In this document: one piece after another, positions 1 through 5,918 of the stretch
How the letters are laid out: each line of letters opens with the position of its first letter
How positions within the stretch are numbered: position 1 is the stretch's first letter
The notes under the pieces: model-generated
Seen by the model: the letters and a program-made list of their open reading frames with translations, nothing else
Told to the model about the DNA's origin: nothing
The model's database searches: none
Assembly: GCA_025965815.1 (NCBI GenBank)
Contig: JAOPWF010000556.1
Location: 1-10,457, forward strand
Direction of reading: 5' to 3'
Source: Mycobacterium sp.
Lineage (GTDB): Bacteria > Actinomycetota > Actinomycetes > Mycobacteriales > Mycobacteriaceae
Length of the DNA stretch: 10,457 bases
Position numbers and translations under genes: made by a program

Positions 1-732
1 CCCGACCTCCGGTGTCGGCCCCGCGGGCGTCCACGGTGGACCGAGGTCGCCCGGTACGTCGAACCCGGCGCCGGCCTCGGCGGCCAGCCCGTCCGCCGCG
101 GCGTTGTACGACGCGTCGACCGAGGCCATCGTCGTACGCATCGCGGTGAGCCAGTCCGAGCGAATGTCGTTGTCGACGAAGGGTTTCACTTCCTGGTCGA
201 TCAGCTCACTGGCCGCCACCCGGTCCCCCACGCCGGTGGACACCGTCTGTGCGGCGGACAGCCAGGTCGACCGCTCGACGTGGCGACGGTCGTCGATCGC
301 CAGCACGGCGGCGACCTTGCCGTCGACCATCTGCCACAGGTTGTCCCGCAGCGCCGCGAGGGTGTCGGCGGCGTTGCGCACCGCCGCGGCCGCGCCCTCC
401 GACGAGTCGCGATGGCGCCGGATGAACTCCCGTGACGCGTCGGCGGCGGCGCCCAACCACGCCGCGTCGAGCCCGACAAGCTGCTGGTCCTGGAGGCGCA
501 GCGCGTCGTCGGTCGCGGTGACTACCGCGTCAAGGGCTGCGATGTCGGCGTCCAGGGCGCGCAGGTCGAGCCCGTCCTCGCTGCCGTACCAGTCGCGGAT
601 CTGTGCCGCGTGCGACGTCAGGTCCGGATTCTTATAGCCGAGCAGGTGGCAGGCCCAGACGTAGCTCTGGGTGTTGTCCACGGCCGGACGCCCCTCCGCC
701 AGCCGCGCCGCGACATCGAACTTCTCGGCCAC
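1..732 (-). CDS. Rv3439c-like WxG-domain protein, N-terminal part (runs off window)
   Basis: The frame is open from a GTG at 732 to the window edge, giving 244 codons; the C-terminus is missing. An in-frame TGA at 738-736 (the stop of the upstream gene) makes GTG732 the earliest start, four bases after that gene. The N-terminus (EKFDVAARLAEGRPAVDNTQ) resembles M. tuberculosis Rv3439c, an Ala/Pro-rich protein of unknown function. Residues ~60-145 are Ala-rich helices around a W-x-G turn (W92-L-G94), as in WXG100, PPE and Esp secretion substrates. From ~228 the sequence becomes Pro/Gly-rich (DLGPPWTPAGPTPEVG), so a low-complexity C-terminal region probably follows. No signal peptide or membrane helix is visible. 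Coupling to the EspC-like gene suggests a co-secreted pair like EspC/EspA; that role is inference. The coding frame is secure and the function is not. Confidence 0.8.
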   Translation of the reverse strand, partial: MAEKFDVAARLAEGRPAVDNTQSYVWACHLLGYKNPDLTSHAAQIRDWYGSEDGLDLRALDADIAALDAVVTATDDALRLQDQQLVGLDAAWLGAAADASREFIRRHRDSSEGAAAAVRNAADTLAALRDNLWQMVDGKVAAVLAIDDRRHVERSTWLSAAQTVSTGVGDRVAASELIDQEVKPFVDNDIRSDWLTAMRTTMASVDASYNAAADGLAAEAGAGFDVPGDLGPPWTPAGPTPEVG

Positions 733-735
733 CGG

Positions 736-1041
736 TCATCCGATCCGGTGAGCGGCGCGTGCGTCGGCGTCGGAGAACCGGTCGGCTCCCGCGCGCAGTT
801 CGGCGGCGATCTCCGTGGCCGCTCTTGACCACTGCGACAGTCGGCCGACCACGACGTCGACGGCATTGCGAACCGCGTCACCGCCAGCCGTGTGCATGCG
901 TCCGCCTGATGCACCGTCGAATGCGAGCCGCGCCAGGTGGTTTCGCACGGCGTTGTCGATGATTGCGGCAGCGGTGTCGAATTGGCGCGCAGCGGCGAGC
1001 ACCGCCGCCACATCGACACGGGCGACGTCTGGTTCTCCCAT
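736..1041 (-). CDS. EspC/DUF2580-like small helical protein (Rv3440c-like)
   Basis: This 101-residue, almost wholly helical protein starts at ATG1041 (MGEPDVARVDVAAVLAAARQ). It resembles M. tuberculosis Rv3440c and the EspC-type 'T7SS target' family, which are helical-hairpin proteins of about 100 residues. Helix 1 spans ~8-38, a Gly-rich turn follows (FDGASGGR, 41-48), and helix 2 spans ~53-85. Where EspC-family proteins carry the C-terminal YxxxD/E secretion signal, this one has F89-S-D-A-D93, a Phe-for-Tyr variant. There is no signal peptide or transmembrane segment. No Shine-Dalgarno sequence precedes the ATG; instead a SigM-like promoter ends 10 nt upstream, so the mRNA is probably leaderless. 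The stop lies four bases before the next gene, forming a two-gene unit. Secretion by ESX-4 is inferred, not shown. Confidence 0.82.
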   Translation of the reverse strand: MGEPDVARVDVAAVLAAARQFDTAAAIIDNAVRNHLARLAFDGASGGRMHTAGGDAVRNAVDVVVGRLSQWSRAATEIAAELRAGADRFSDADARAAHRIG

Positions 1042-1050
1042 ACTGGCTAC

Positions 1051-1076
1051 GACGCGACGAAACCCGATCGGGTTCC
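1051..1076 (-). promoter_or_regulatory. SigM-like ECF promoter for the Rv3440c-like gene
   Basis: On the minus strand, GGAAC (1076-1072), 17 bases, then CGTCG (1054-1050) match the mycobacterial SigM consensus as I recall it (GGAAC-N16-18-CGTCR). A start site about 7-8 nt after CGTC would fall at 1044-1043, two or three bases before the ATG at 1041. This agrees with the lack of a ribosome-binding site. A 14-bp perfect palindrome (1061-1074) occupies the spacer and runs into the -35 element. Confidence 0.6.
1061..1074. repeat. 14-bp perfect palindrome inside the SigM-like promoter
   Basis: AACCCGATCGGGTT reads identically on both strands. It covers most of the -35/-10 spacer and the last three bases of the GGAAC element of the promoter for the Rv3440c-like gene. 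Its position would suit a repressor operator. It also lies 24 bases past the glmM stop and could form a short hairpin there. Neither role is demonstrated. Confidence 0.45.
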
Positions 1077-1097
1077 AGTGGTTTCAGGCTGGTGTTT

Positions 1098-2471
1098 TCA
1101 GCGCTGGTTGCTGACCGATTCGGCAACCCGCACGGCGAGCTGCCGAGCGGTGTCCTCGTCGGCGGCCTCCACCATGACACGGACCATCTGCTCGGTCCCG
1201 GAGGGCCGCAACAGGATTCGTCCGGTGTCGCCGAGTTCGGCTTCGGCCTCCCGCACAGCGGTACGCACCGACGGTGCTTCGGCGACGGTGGCCTTGTCGG
1301 TGACTTCGACGTTGATGAGTACCTGCGGCAGGGTGTGCATGGCCGACGCCAAGGTCGCGAGCGGCGTCTGGGTCTGCGCCATCCTCGACATCAGCCGCAG
1401 GCCGGTCACGATGCCGTCGCCGGTGGTGCCCAGTGCTGGCATCACGATGTGGCCGGACTGCTCGCCGCCGAGCGTGTACTCACCGGCCCGCAGTTCGTCC
1501 AGCACGTACCGGTCGCCGACGCCGGTAGTGCGCACTTCGATGCCCGCCGACCGCATGGCCAGGTGCAGGCCGAGGTTGCTCATCACGGTCGCCACCAGGG
1601 TGTTCGAGGCGAGCTCGTCAGCCTCCTGCATCGCCAGCGCGAGCACCACCATGATGGCGTCACCGTCGACCACCTCGCCGTCGGCGCCGATGGCCAGGCA
1701 CCGGTCCGCATCGCCGTCGTGAGCGAGTCCGAGGTCGGCGCTGTGGCGGAGCACCGCAGCCCGTAGCGGCTCCAGGTGGGTCGAGCCGCAGCCATCGTTG
1801 ATGTTCAGCCCGTTGGGTTCGGCGTTGATGGCGATGACGTTCGCGCCGGCGGCCCGGTAGGCGCGCGGCCCAGCGGTCGACGCTGCGCCGTGCGCGCAGT
1901 CGACGACGACCGTCAGGCCGTCGAGCCGGGTGGTGAGCGCCTTGCCGACATGTCGCAGGTAGCGGTCCGGCGCGTCTTCGGCGTCGACGACGCGGCCGAT
2001 CCCGGCGCCGACCGGGCGGTTACCCGGCCCGGAGGTGACGAGTTCCTCGATGCGGTCTTCGGTGGGGTCGTCGAGCTTGTGGCCGCCGGGTCCGAAGATC
2101 TTGATGCCGTTATCGGGCATCGGGTTGTGCGACGCCGAGATCATCACGCCGAAGTCGGCGTCGTATGCGCTGGTCAGATAGGCCACGGCCGGGGTCGGCA
2201 AGATCCCGACCCGCAGCGCGTCGACGCCTTCGCTGGTCAGCCCGGCGATCACCGCGGCTTCGAGCATCTCGCCGCTGGCCCGCGGATCACGGCCCACCAC
2301 GGCGACACGGCGGCGGGCGTGACCGAAGTCAATTCCCCGGTCGCCTCGCTCCAGCCCGCCGGATCCACCGAGCCGCCGGGCTGCCGCCGATCCCAGCGCT
2401 AACGCCAGCTCAGCGGTCAGGTCCCGGTTGGCGATCCCACGGACGCCGTCGGTGCCGAACAGTCGACCCAT
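1098..2471 (-). CDS. glmM: Phosphoglucosamine mutase GlmM
   Basis: GlmM converts glucosamine-6-phosphate to glucosamine-1-phosphate in the cytoplasm, a step toward UDP-N-acetylglucosamine for peptidoglycan and the arabinogalactan linker. The 457-residue protein starts [12 protein letters not shown]. All four signatures are present: the active-site phosphoserine loop ISASHNP (111-117, catalytic S114), the metal-binding loop DGDADR (252-257), the sugar-binding loop GEQSGH (336-341) and the phosphate-binding loop RPSGTE (422-427). Two oddities stand out. A linker of about 13 extra residues (around 40-53) lies in domain 1 compared with the M. tuberculosis protein as I recall it. Gln428 follows PSGTE where Pro is usual. 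ATG2471 is chosen because it begins the conserved N-terminus and has GAGAGG 9 nt upstream; an extension to 2564 has neither. It lies 140 bp downstream of rpsI, in the same direction. Confidence 0.96.
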   Translation of the reverse strand: MGRLFGTDGVRGIANRDLTAELALALGSAAARRLGGSGGLERGDRGIDFGHARRRVAVVGRDPRASGEMLEAAVIAGLTSEGVDALRVGILPTPAVAYLTSAYDADFGVMISASHNPMPDNGIKIFGPGGHKLDDPTEDRIEELVTSGPGNRPVGAGIGRVVDAEDAPDRYLRHVGKALTTRLDGLTVVVDCAHGAASTAGPRAYRAAGANVIAINAEPNGLNINDGCGSTHLEPLRAAVLRHSADLGLAHDGDADRCLAIGADGEVVDGDAIMVVLALAMQEADELASNTLVATVMSNLGLHLAMRSAGIEVRTTGVGDRYVLDELRAGEYTLGGEQSGHIVMPALGTTGDGIVTGLRLMSRMAQTQTPLATLASAMHTLPQVLINVEVTDKATVAEAPSVRTAVREAEAELGDTGRILLRPSGTEQMVRVMVEAADEDTARQLAVRVAESVSNQR

Positions 2472-2611
2472 GCGCACAAACCTCTCACAGTTGGCGTCCG
2501 ATGACCCAGGCGACGAGGTAATCGTCCGTTCCGCCACCGAACCGGTACCGGAACGAGACCGCAAGCACCCCGCCTGATCAGCGCGTGTAGTACGCCCTGA
2601 CCAGTCGCAGA
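2472..2611 (-). other. rpsI-glmM intergenic region with a 7-bp stem-loop
   Basis: This 140-bp gap has no supportable ORF. An inverted repeat CGTTCCG (2527-2533) / CGGAACG (2549-2555) encloses a 15-nt loop and could form a modest hairpin in the rplM-rpsI-glmM transcript. It has no T-tract, so it may be a processing or attenuation site. A 9-bp direct repeat GATCAGCGC occurs at 2576-2584 and 2610-2618, the second copy overlapping the rpsI stop. I see no convincing separate glmM promoter. Confidence 0.4.
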
Positions 2612-3079
2612 TCAGCGCTTCGAGTACTGCGGAGCCTTGCGCGCCTTCTTCAGGCCGTACTTCTTGCGCTCCACGGCCCGCGGATCGCGGGTGAGGAAGC
2701 CGGCCTTCTTCAGGACCGGACGGTCATCGGGCGACACCAGGATCAGGGCACGCGCGATGGCCAGGCGCAACGCGCCTGCCTGCCCGGACGGACCCCCGCC
2801 ATCGAGGTGGGCGAAGATGTCGAAGCTGTCCACGCGGTCCACGAGCACCAGCGGGGCCTTGATGATCTGCTGGTGCACCTTGTTCGGGAAATAAGCTTCC
2901 AGGCTGCGGCCGTCCAGCTCGAACTTGCCGGTGCCGGGCACCAGGCGCACCCGCACCACGGCCTCCTTGCGGCGGCCGACGGTCTGGATGGGGCGGTCGA
3001 GGACGACGGGCTCGCGCGGCGCGGCGGCCTCGCCGGCCGGGGCGCTGTCGACGGCCACGGCTTCGGTGGTCTCGGTCAC
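2612..3079 (-). CDS. rpsI: 30S ribosomal protein S9 (uS9)
   Basis: Ribosomal protein S9 belongs to the small-subunit head, and its basic C-terminal tail reaches the P-site tRNA. The 155-residue protein has the usual actinobacterial acidic/Ala-rich N-terminal extension (1-28). The conserved core follows: [14 protein letters not shown] (33-46), the Gly-rich [19 protein letters not shown] (94-112) and the basic tail [16 protein letters not shown] ending in the universal SKR. It starts with GTG at 3079 in a GTGA overlap with the rplM stop (3078-3076), and AGGTGA lies about 5 nt upstream, so translation is probably coupled to rplM. It is a housekeeping gene with nothing unusual. Confidence 0.97.
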   Translation of the reverse strand: MTETTEAVAVDSAPAGEAAAPREPVVLDRPIQTVGRRKEAVVRVRLVPGTGKFELDGRSLEAYFPNKVHQQIIKAPLVLVDRVDSFDIFAHLDGGGPSGQAGALRLAIARALILVSPDDRPVLKKAGFLTRDPRAVERKKYGLKKARKAPQYSKR

Positions 3080-3519
3080 TGGGTCACCTGCTTGATCTCG
3101 AACGGAATCGGCTGCTGGGCGGTGTGCGGATGCTCCGGCCCGACGTAGACCCGCAGCTTCTTCTGCATCTGCCTGCTGAGCTTGTTGTGCGGCAACATGC
3201 CGACGATCGCCTTCTCGACCACCCGGTCGGCGTGCTTCTGCAGTTCGTCACCGAGTGAACGCGCCCGCAGACCGCCGGGGAAACCCGAGTGGCGGTAAGC
3301 GAACTTGTTCTGCAGCTTGTCGCCGCTGATGGCGACCTTGTCTGCATTGATGACGATGACGAAGTCGCCACCGTCGACGTTGGGCGTGAATGTCGGCTTG
3401 TGCTTGCCGCGAAGCAGCTTGGCTGCTTCCACGGCGAGCCGGCCGAGCACCACGTCGGTGGCGTCGATGACGTACCACGAATGTGTGGTGTCACCCGCCT
3501 TCGGCGTGTACGTAGGCAC
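3076..3519 (-). CDS. rplM: 50S ribosomal protein L13 (uL13)
   Basis: L13 is an early-assembling large-subunit protein that binds 23S rRNA. At 147 residues it has the normal mycobacterial length. The family landmarks are [15 protein letters not shown] (15-29), [20 protein letters not shown] (35-54), [11 protein letters not shown] (58-68), [10 protein letters not shown] (75-84) and [11 protein letters not shown] (107-117). The start is GTG3519 ([11 protein letters not shown] follows), with GAGAAGG about 8 nt upstream. The frame stays open to 3660 but has no good start or conserved residues there. The gene leads the rplM-rpsI-glmM unit behind a SigA-like promoter and a ~140-nt leader that can fold. 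Confidence 0.97.
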   Translation of the reverse strand: MPTYTPKAGDTTHSWYVIDATDVVLGRLAVEAAKLLRGKHKPTFTPNVDGGDFVIVINADKVAISGDKLQNKFAYRHSGFPGGLRARSLGDELQKHADRVVEKAIVGMLPHNKLSRQMQKKLRVYVGPEHPHTAQQPIPFEIKQVTQ

Positions 3520-3659
3520 AGCGCTTACCTTCTCTTCTCTCGGGTTTGTTCCCGGTGTGACCCGGGTGCCGGTCCAGCGTGGGCGGTGCGGTGTCCTCGG
3601 CGACCAACAGTGACCCGAGACCCGGCTGACATCGGGCGAGCCCGACGTACCGTACGCCA
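3520..3659 (-). promoter_or_regulatory. Structured 5' leader of rplM
   Basis: About 140 nt separate the predicted transcription start from GTG3519. On the minus strand TCTCGGGT (3620-3613) can pair perfectly with ACCCGAGA (3545-3538), which lies just before the Shine-Dalgarno purines. Nested inside, CCCGG and CCGGG flank a short loop (about 3570-3555). Such a fold could occlude or expose the ribosome-binding site. L13 represses its own operon through leader RNA in E. coli. Whether this actinobacterial leader does the same is inference. Confidence 0.4.
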
Positions 3660-3666
3660 ACGAAGC

Positions 3667-3696
3667 AGCTTACCGGTGGGTGTCCTCGCAGGTCAA
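3667..3696 (-). promoter_or_regulatory. SigA-like promoter for rplM-rpsI-glmM
   Basis: On the minus strand TTGACC (3696-3691), an 18-bp spacer and TAAGCT (3672-3667) form a mycobacterial housekeeping promoter of the TTGACN / TANNNT type. The start site would be near 3660, about 140 nt before rplM. It sits downstream of the hairpin that closes the ESX-4 operon, so the ribosomal genes have their own promoter. Confidence 0.6.
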
Positions 3697-3821
3697 AACG
3701 CCTCAAGTGGTCGAGAGTGCGGTCCGGGCGGCGAGCGTGCGTCCGGGGCGGCAATTGCCTGAATCCAAGCCTCCATTCTGCGCCCTACCCGCACACTCAG
3801 CGCCGACGACCCGGGACATGA

Positions 3822-3861
3822 CTGTGCGGTCCCGCTAGCCTCCCCCGACGGGACCGCACAG
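3822..3861 (-). terminator. Perfect 13-bp hairpin after esxT, likely intrinsic terminator
   Basis: The arms CTGTGCGGTCCCG (3822-3834) and CGGGACCGCACAG (3849-3861) are perfect inverted repeats around a 14-nt loop. The hairpin begins 18 nt after the esxT stop codon. No T-tract follows, as in the I-shaped terminators proposed for mycobacteria. It divides the ESX-4 genes from rplM-rpsI-glmM. A third 9-bp copy of one arm lies at 3717-3725. Confidence 0.65.
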
Positions 3862-3879
3862 AGTCTGGTGATGCGCGGG

Positions 3880-4176
3880 CTAACGCCCCCACGCGCTCGC
3901 GGCGCTGCGATCGGTGGCGGCGACATCCTCCGCACCGTCGCGCACAGCGTTGCCGAGGCTGAAAAGAATCTCGTTGAGCGACGCCGCGGCCTGGTCCCAC
4001 TTGGTCTGCTCGCCGCGGTAGGCCTCGGCGGCCTCGCGCGTCCAGATCGCCTGCAGCGGGGTGATCTGGGCCTTCAGCTCGTCGAGCGCGGCATTGAGCC
4101 GGGCCGAAGTGGTGTGTATCTCCTGGCGGACGGTGTACTCGATCTCCTCGAAGTTGTACGACAGCACGTGATCCAT
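3880..4176 (-). CDS. esxT: ESX-4 WXG100-family protein EsxT
   Basis: EsxT is one half of the ESX-4 substrate heterodimer (with EsxU), exported across the inner membrane by the EccC4 machinery. The 98-residue protein forms a helical hairpin. Helix 1 covers ~9-42, the turn carries W45-T-R47 where most family members have W-x-G, and helix 2 covers ~48-80. The N-terminus (LSYNFEEIEYTVRQEIHTT) and the turn (PLQAIWTREAA) match M. tuberculosis EsxT as I recall it, so the WTR turn is probably an EsxT family trait. The C-terminus has no YxxxD/E signal. ATG4176 has GGAG 9 nt upstream. It lies 33 bp after esxU and is the last gene before the hairpin. Confidence 0.93.
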   Translation of the reverse strand: MDHVLSYNFEEIEYTVRQEIHTTSARLNAALDELKAQITPLQAIWTREAAEAYRGEQTKWDQAAASLNEILFSLGNAVRDGAEDVAATDRSAASAWGR

Positions 4177-4209
4177 CAGTGGAACTCCAATCGTTGTTTC
4201 GGACGGGGA

Positions 4210-4536
4210 TTACAGATGGGTTCCGACGGCACCGATGTGGTGCGAGTGGCTGTCACCGGCCTCCCGCAGCGACCGCTCGTTGACCCGGATGGTTTCGGCG
4301 ATCCCTTGCAGGGCCGTGTAGAGCTTCAGCGACTCGGCATTCCAGCGGTCCACGACGTCCTTGAACCTCGCCGCCGCGACACCGCCCCAGACCGACGGCG
4401 GGACGCTGCTCATTCGGCCGATGAACGACTGCAGCATCGCGCGGATCTCCTCATTGCGGCTGTCGGTCTTGGACGAGACGAGCGCCATCAGGCCGAAGTC
4501 GGTGTTCAGCGCGCCGCCCCCCGCGGGTGTGGTCAT
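4210..4536 (-). CDS. esxU: ESX-4 WXG100-family protein EsxU
   Basis: EsxU is the partner of EsxT; the EsxU-EsxT heterodimer is the pair encoded at ESX-4 loci. The 108-residue protein has a flexible Gly-rich N-terminus, helix 1 (~25-43), the turn SVPPSVWGG with the canonical motif W50-G-G52, and helix 2 (~54-92). The block [16 protein letters not shown] is typical of EsxU. There is no Tyr in the C-terminal tail, so a standard YxxxD/E export signal is absent, and the His-rich end ([13 protein letters not shown]) is not a known signal. ATG4536 has AAAGGA about 6 nt upstream. The 92-bp gap before it holds a SigM-like promoter, so esxU-esxT may be transcribed separately from eccC4. Confidence 0.93.
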   Translation of the reverse strand: MTTPAGGGALNTDFGLMALVSSKTDSRNEEIRAMLQSFIGRMSSVPPSVWGGVAAARFKDVVDRWNAESLKLYTALQGIAETIRVNERSLREAGDSHSHHIGAVGTHL

Positions 4537-4581
4537 GTCGGTCCTTTCGTTCGGTCATCGATCCGTGCATTCATCAGGTTG

Positions 4582-4607
4582 GACCATGTTGAGCCGCAAT
4601 CGGTTCC
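4582..4607 (-). promoter_or_regulatory. Weaker SigM-like promoter before esxU-esxT
   Basis: On the minus strand GGAAC (4607-4603), 17 bases and GGTC (4585-4582) copy the architecture of the other two sites, with one mismatch to CGTC. The extended -35 GGAACCG is identical to that of the eccC4 promoter. The start site would be near 4575, leaving a ~39-nt leader that contains the esxU ribosome-binding site. From memory, SigM of M. tuberculosis activates esxT and esxU. The -10 mismatch keeps confidence moderate. Confidence 0.45.
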
Positions 4608-4628
4608 ATCGAATTTCGGCTGTGCGGA

Positions 4629-5918
4629 TCAGGAGACGGCGTGCGCCGACTCGACCGCTCGGTCACAGACGTACGCCACCGCGTGCTCGCGGCCCGGTGG
4701 GCTCTGGCAACCGATGCTGATCCGCACGGAGCCGTCGACCAGCACCGCCCAGTAGATGCTGTGGCCCGCGCGAATCTCCCGGTAGGTCACCGCCGGCCGG
4801 TCAGCCCTGCGATCCATGGGATTGAAGTCGACGAATACGCCCTGCGGTTGTTCGTCGACCGCACGCTTGAGCGTGGCGGCGACCTGGTCTTGTGTCAGTT
4901 GGCCCGGTAGCCGGGACTGGGTGACGTGTAGGCCGAAGTCCGCCTCCGCTGGCGGCGTCACCTGCACTCGCGCCGAGCCTGGCCCGGAAGTGATGCGCTG
5001 CACCAGCCACTGAGCCGGGACCTTCACCGCAACGTGGCCTTCAACCAGCAGCGTCATCGGAAGATCGGAGACCGGCGGGCGGTGGTCGCCGGGTCGGACG
5101 ATAACGACAGCCCCGAGGGCAGCCGCCGATACCGACACCCCCGCCAGCACGGCAACCGAAGGACGCCAAAGCCGCGCGGCCCACGACTCTCGGCGATCGC
5201 TGAGTTCAGTCGGCACTGGCCGCGGTTTGGCCTGCAGCGCCACCGCTGACGTGAGCACGCTGTTGCCGTCCGGGATCGATACGGCAGTCACCCCATTCGC
5301 TCGCAGCCGGTCGGCAATCAACGCGCTCAACGTGTCCGCGCCGGCAATCCCTGGCGGCGCGTCCACCATGATCGCAGCGGTTTCGCCTCGCCGCACGAGA
5401 TCACGGCGCATGCGCCCAGCAGTGCGGGCAACCCCGTCCGCGACAGAATCGACTGCCGTGGAGCGCGGTTCGGCGTGGACGGGCGGGTAGTCCTGGACGG
5501 ATGCTGTCGACGGCACGCAAGTGACGGCCACCAGCTGCGCGGCAACCTCCGCAATGATCAGCGGCCGACGCGGCTCGTTGCTTTGCCCCTGCGCCAGTGC
5601 GAGCGACCGCCGCCGCACCACCACCTCGGCCGCGACTGAGCGCGCGGCATCCCGCACCAGGTCGATCCGCCGCGCCATCCACCACGATGGAAACACCAAC
5701 GTCACCGTCTCGGCGGTATCGCCGACCAGCGACCGCAGGATTACACACCACAGCTCCCTCACCCCGACGGGGACTTCGTCAATCAGCGCGGTCTCATCGT
5801 CGATGCAGTCGATTGCCGCAGCGGTCAATTGGGGGTCGCCGGTCACCGGTGCATCGCCGGCGCCAACCCGCACAGCGCGGACTTCGCCGGGGCCCACCTC
5901 GACAACCACTCCGTTCAT
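4629..5918 (-). CDS. Type VII secretion-associated protein, Rv3446c family
   Basis: This 429-residue protein is the conserved ESX-4 accessory with no established biochemical role. A soluble domain (1-245) precedes one membrane helix (~253-275, SVAVLAGVSVSAAALGAVVI) and a C-terminal domain (285-429) typical of Rv3446c-family proteins, with two Cys (404, 418) that could pair outside the membrane. The basic stretch RRESWAARLWRP before the helix suggests the N-terminal domain is cytoplasmic. That domain has an order of motifs reminiscent of Hsp70/actin-fold ATPases (VVVEVGPGEVRAVRVG near 4; VTLVFPSWWMARR near 72; a final VLTSAVALQA near 221), but the phosphate-binding glycines are missing. ATG5918 overlaps the eccC4 stop in ATGA, which indicates translational coupling to the motor. 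The family call is firm and the Hsp70-like reading is inference. Confidence 0.88.
   Translation of the reverse strand: MNGVVVEVGPGEVRAVRVGAGDAPVTGDPQLTAAAIDCIDDETALIDEVPVGVRELWCVILRSLVGDTAETVTLVFPSWWMARRIDLVRDAARSVAAEVVVRRRSLALAQGQSNEPRRPLIIAEVAAQLVAVTCVPSTASVQDYPPVHAEPRSTAVDSVADGVARTAGRMRRDLVRRGETAAIMVDAPPGIAGADTLSALIADRLRANGVTAVSIPDGNSVLTSAVALQAKPRPVPTELSDRRESWAARLWRPSVAVLAGVSVSAAALGAVVIVRPGDHRPPVSDLPMTLLVEGHVAVKVPAQWLVQRITSGPGSARVQVTPPAEADFGLHVTQSRLPGQLTQDQVAATLKRAVDEQPQGVFVDFNPMDRRADRPAVTYREIRAGHSIYWAVLVDGSVRISIGCQSPPGREHAVAYVCDRAVESAHAVS

Noticed and set aside
937..1766. Long plus-strand frames of more than 260 codons over glmM
   Set aside because: They lie antisense to glmM, whose conserved motifs fix the true strand. 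Open frames opposite genes are expected at this GC content.
2512..2532. GGAAC and CGTC boxes upstream of glmM
   Set aside because: The spacer is 12 bases, too short for an ECF promoter of this type.
2472..2564. Upstream extension of glmM by 31 codons
   Set aside because: The conserved start [12 protein letters not shown] and a good ribosome-binding site are at 2471; the extension has no family similarity.
3520..3660. Upstream extension of rplM by 47 codons
   Set aside because: Family length is 147 residues from GTG3519, and the extension coincides with the untranslated leader.
3693..3776. Short 27-codon minus-strand ORF before the rplM promoter
   Set aside because: It has no clear ribosome-binding site or known family and overlaps the -35 box, so chance cannot be excluded.
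3868..4755. Plus-strand frame of 295 codons over esxT and esxU
   Set aside because: It lies opposite two well-recognised Esx genes with ribosome-binding sites, and its sequence shows no recognisable domain.
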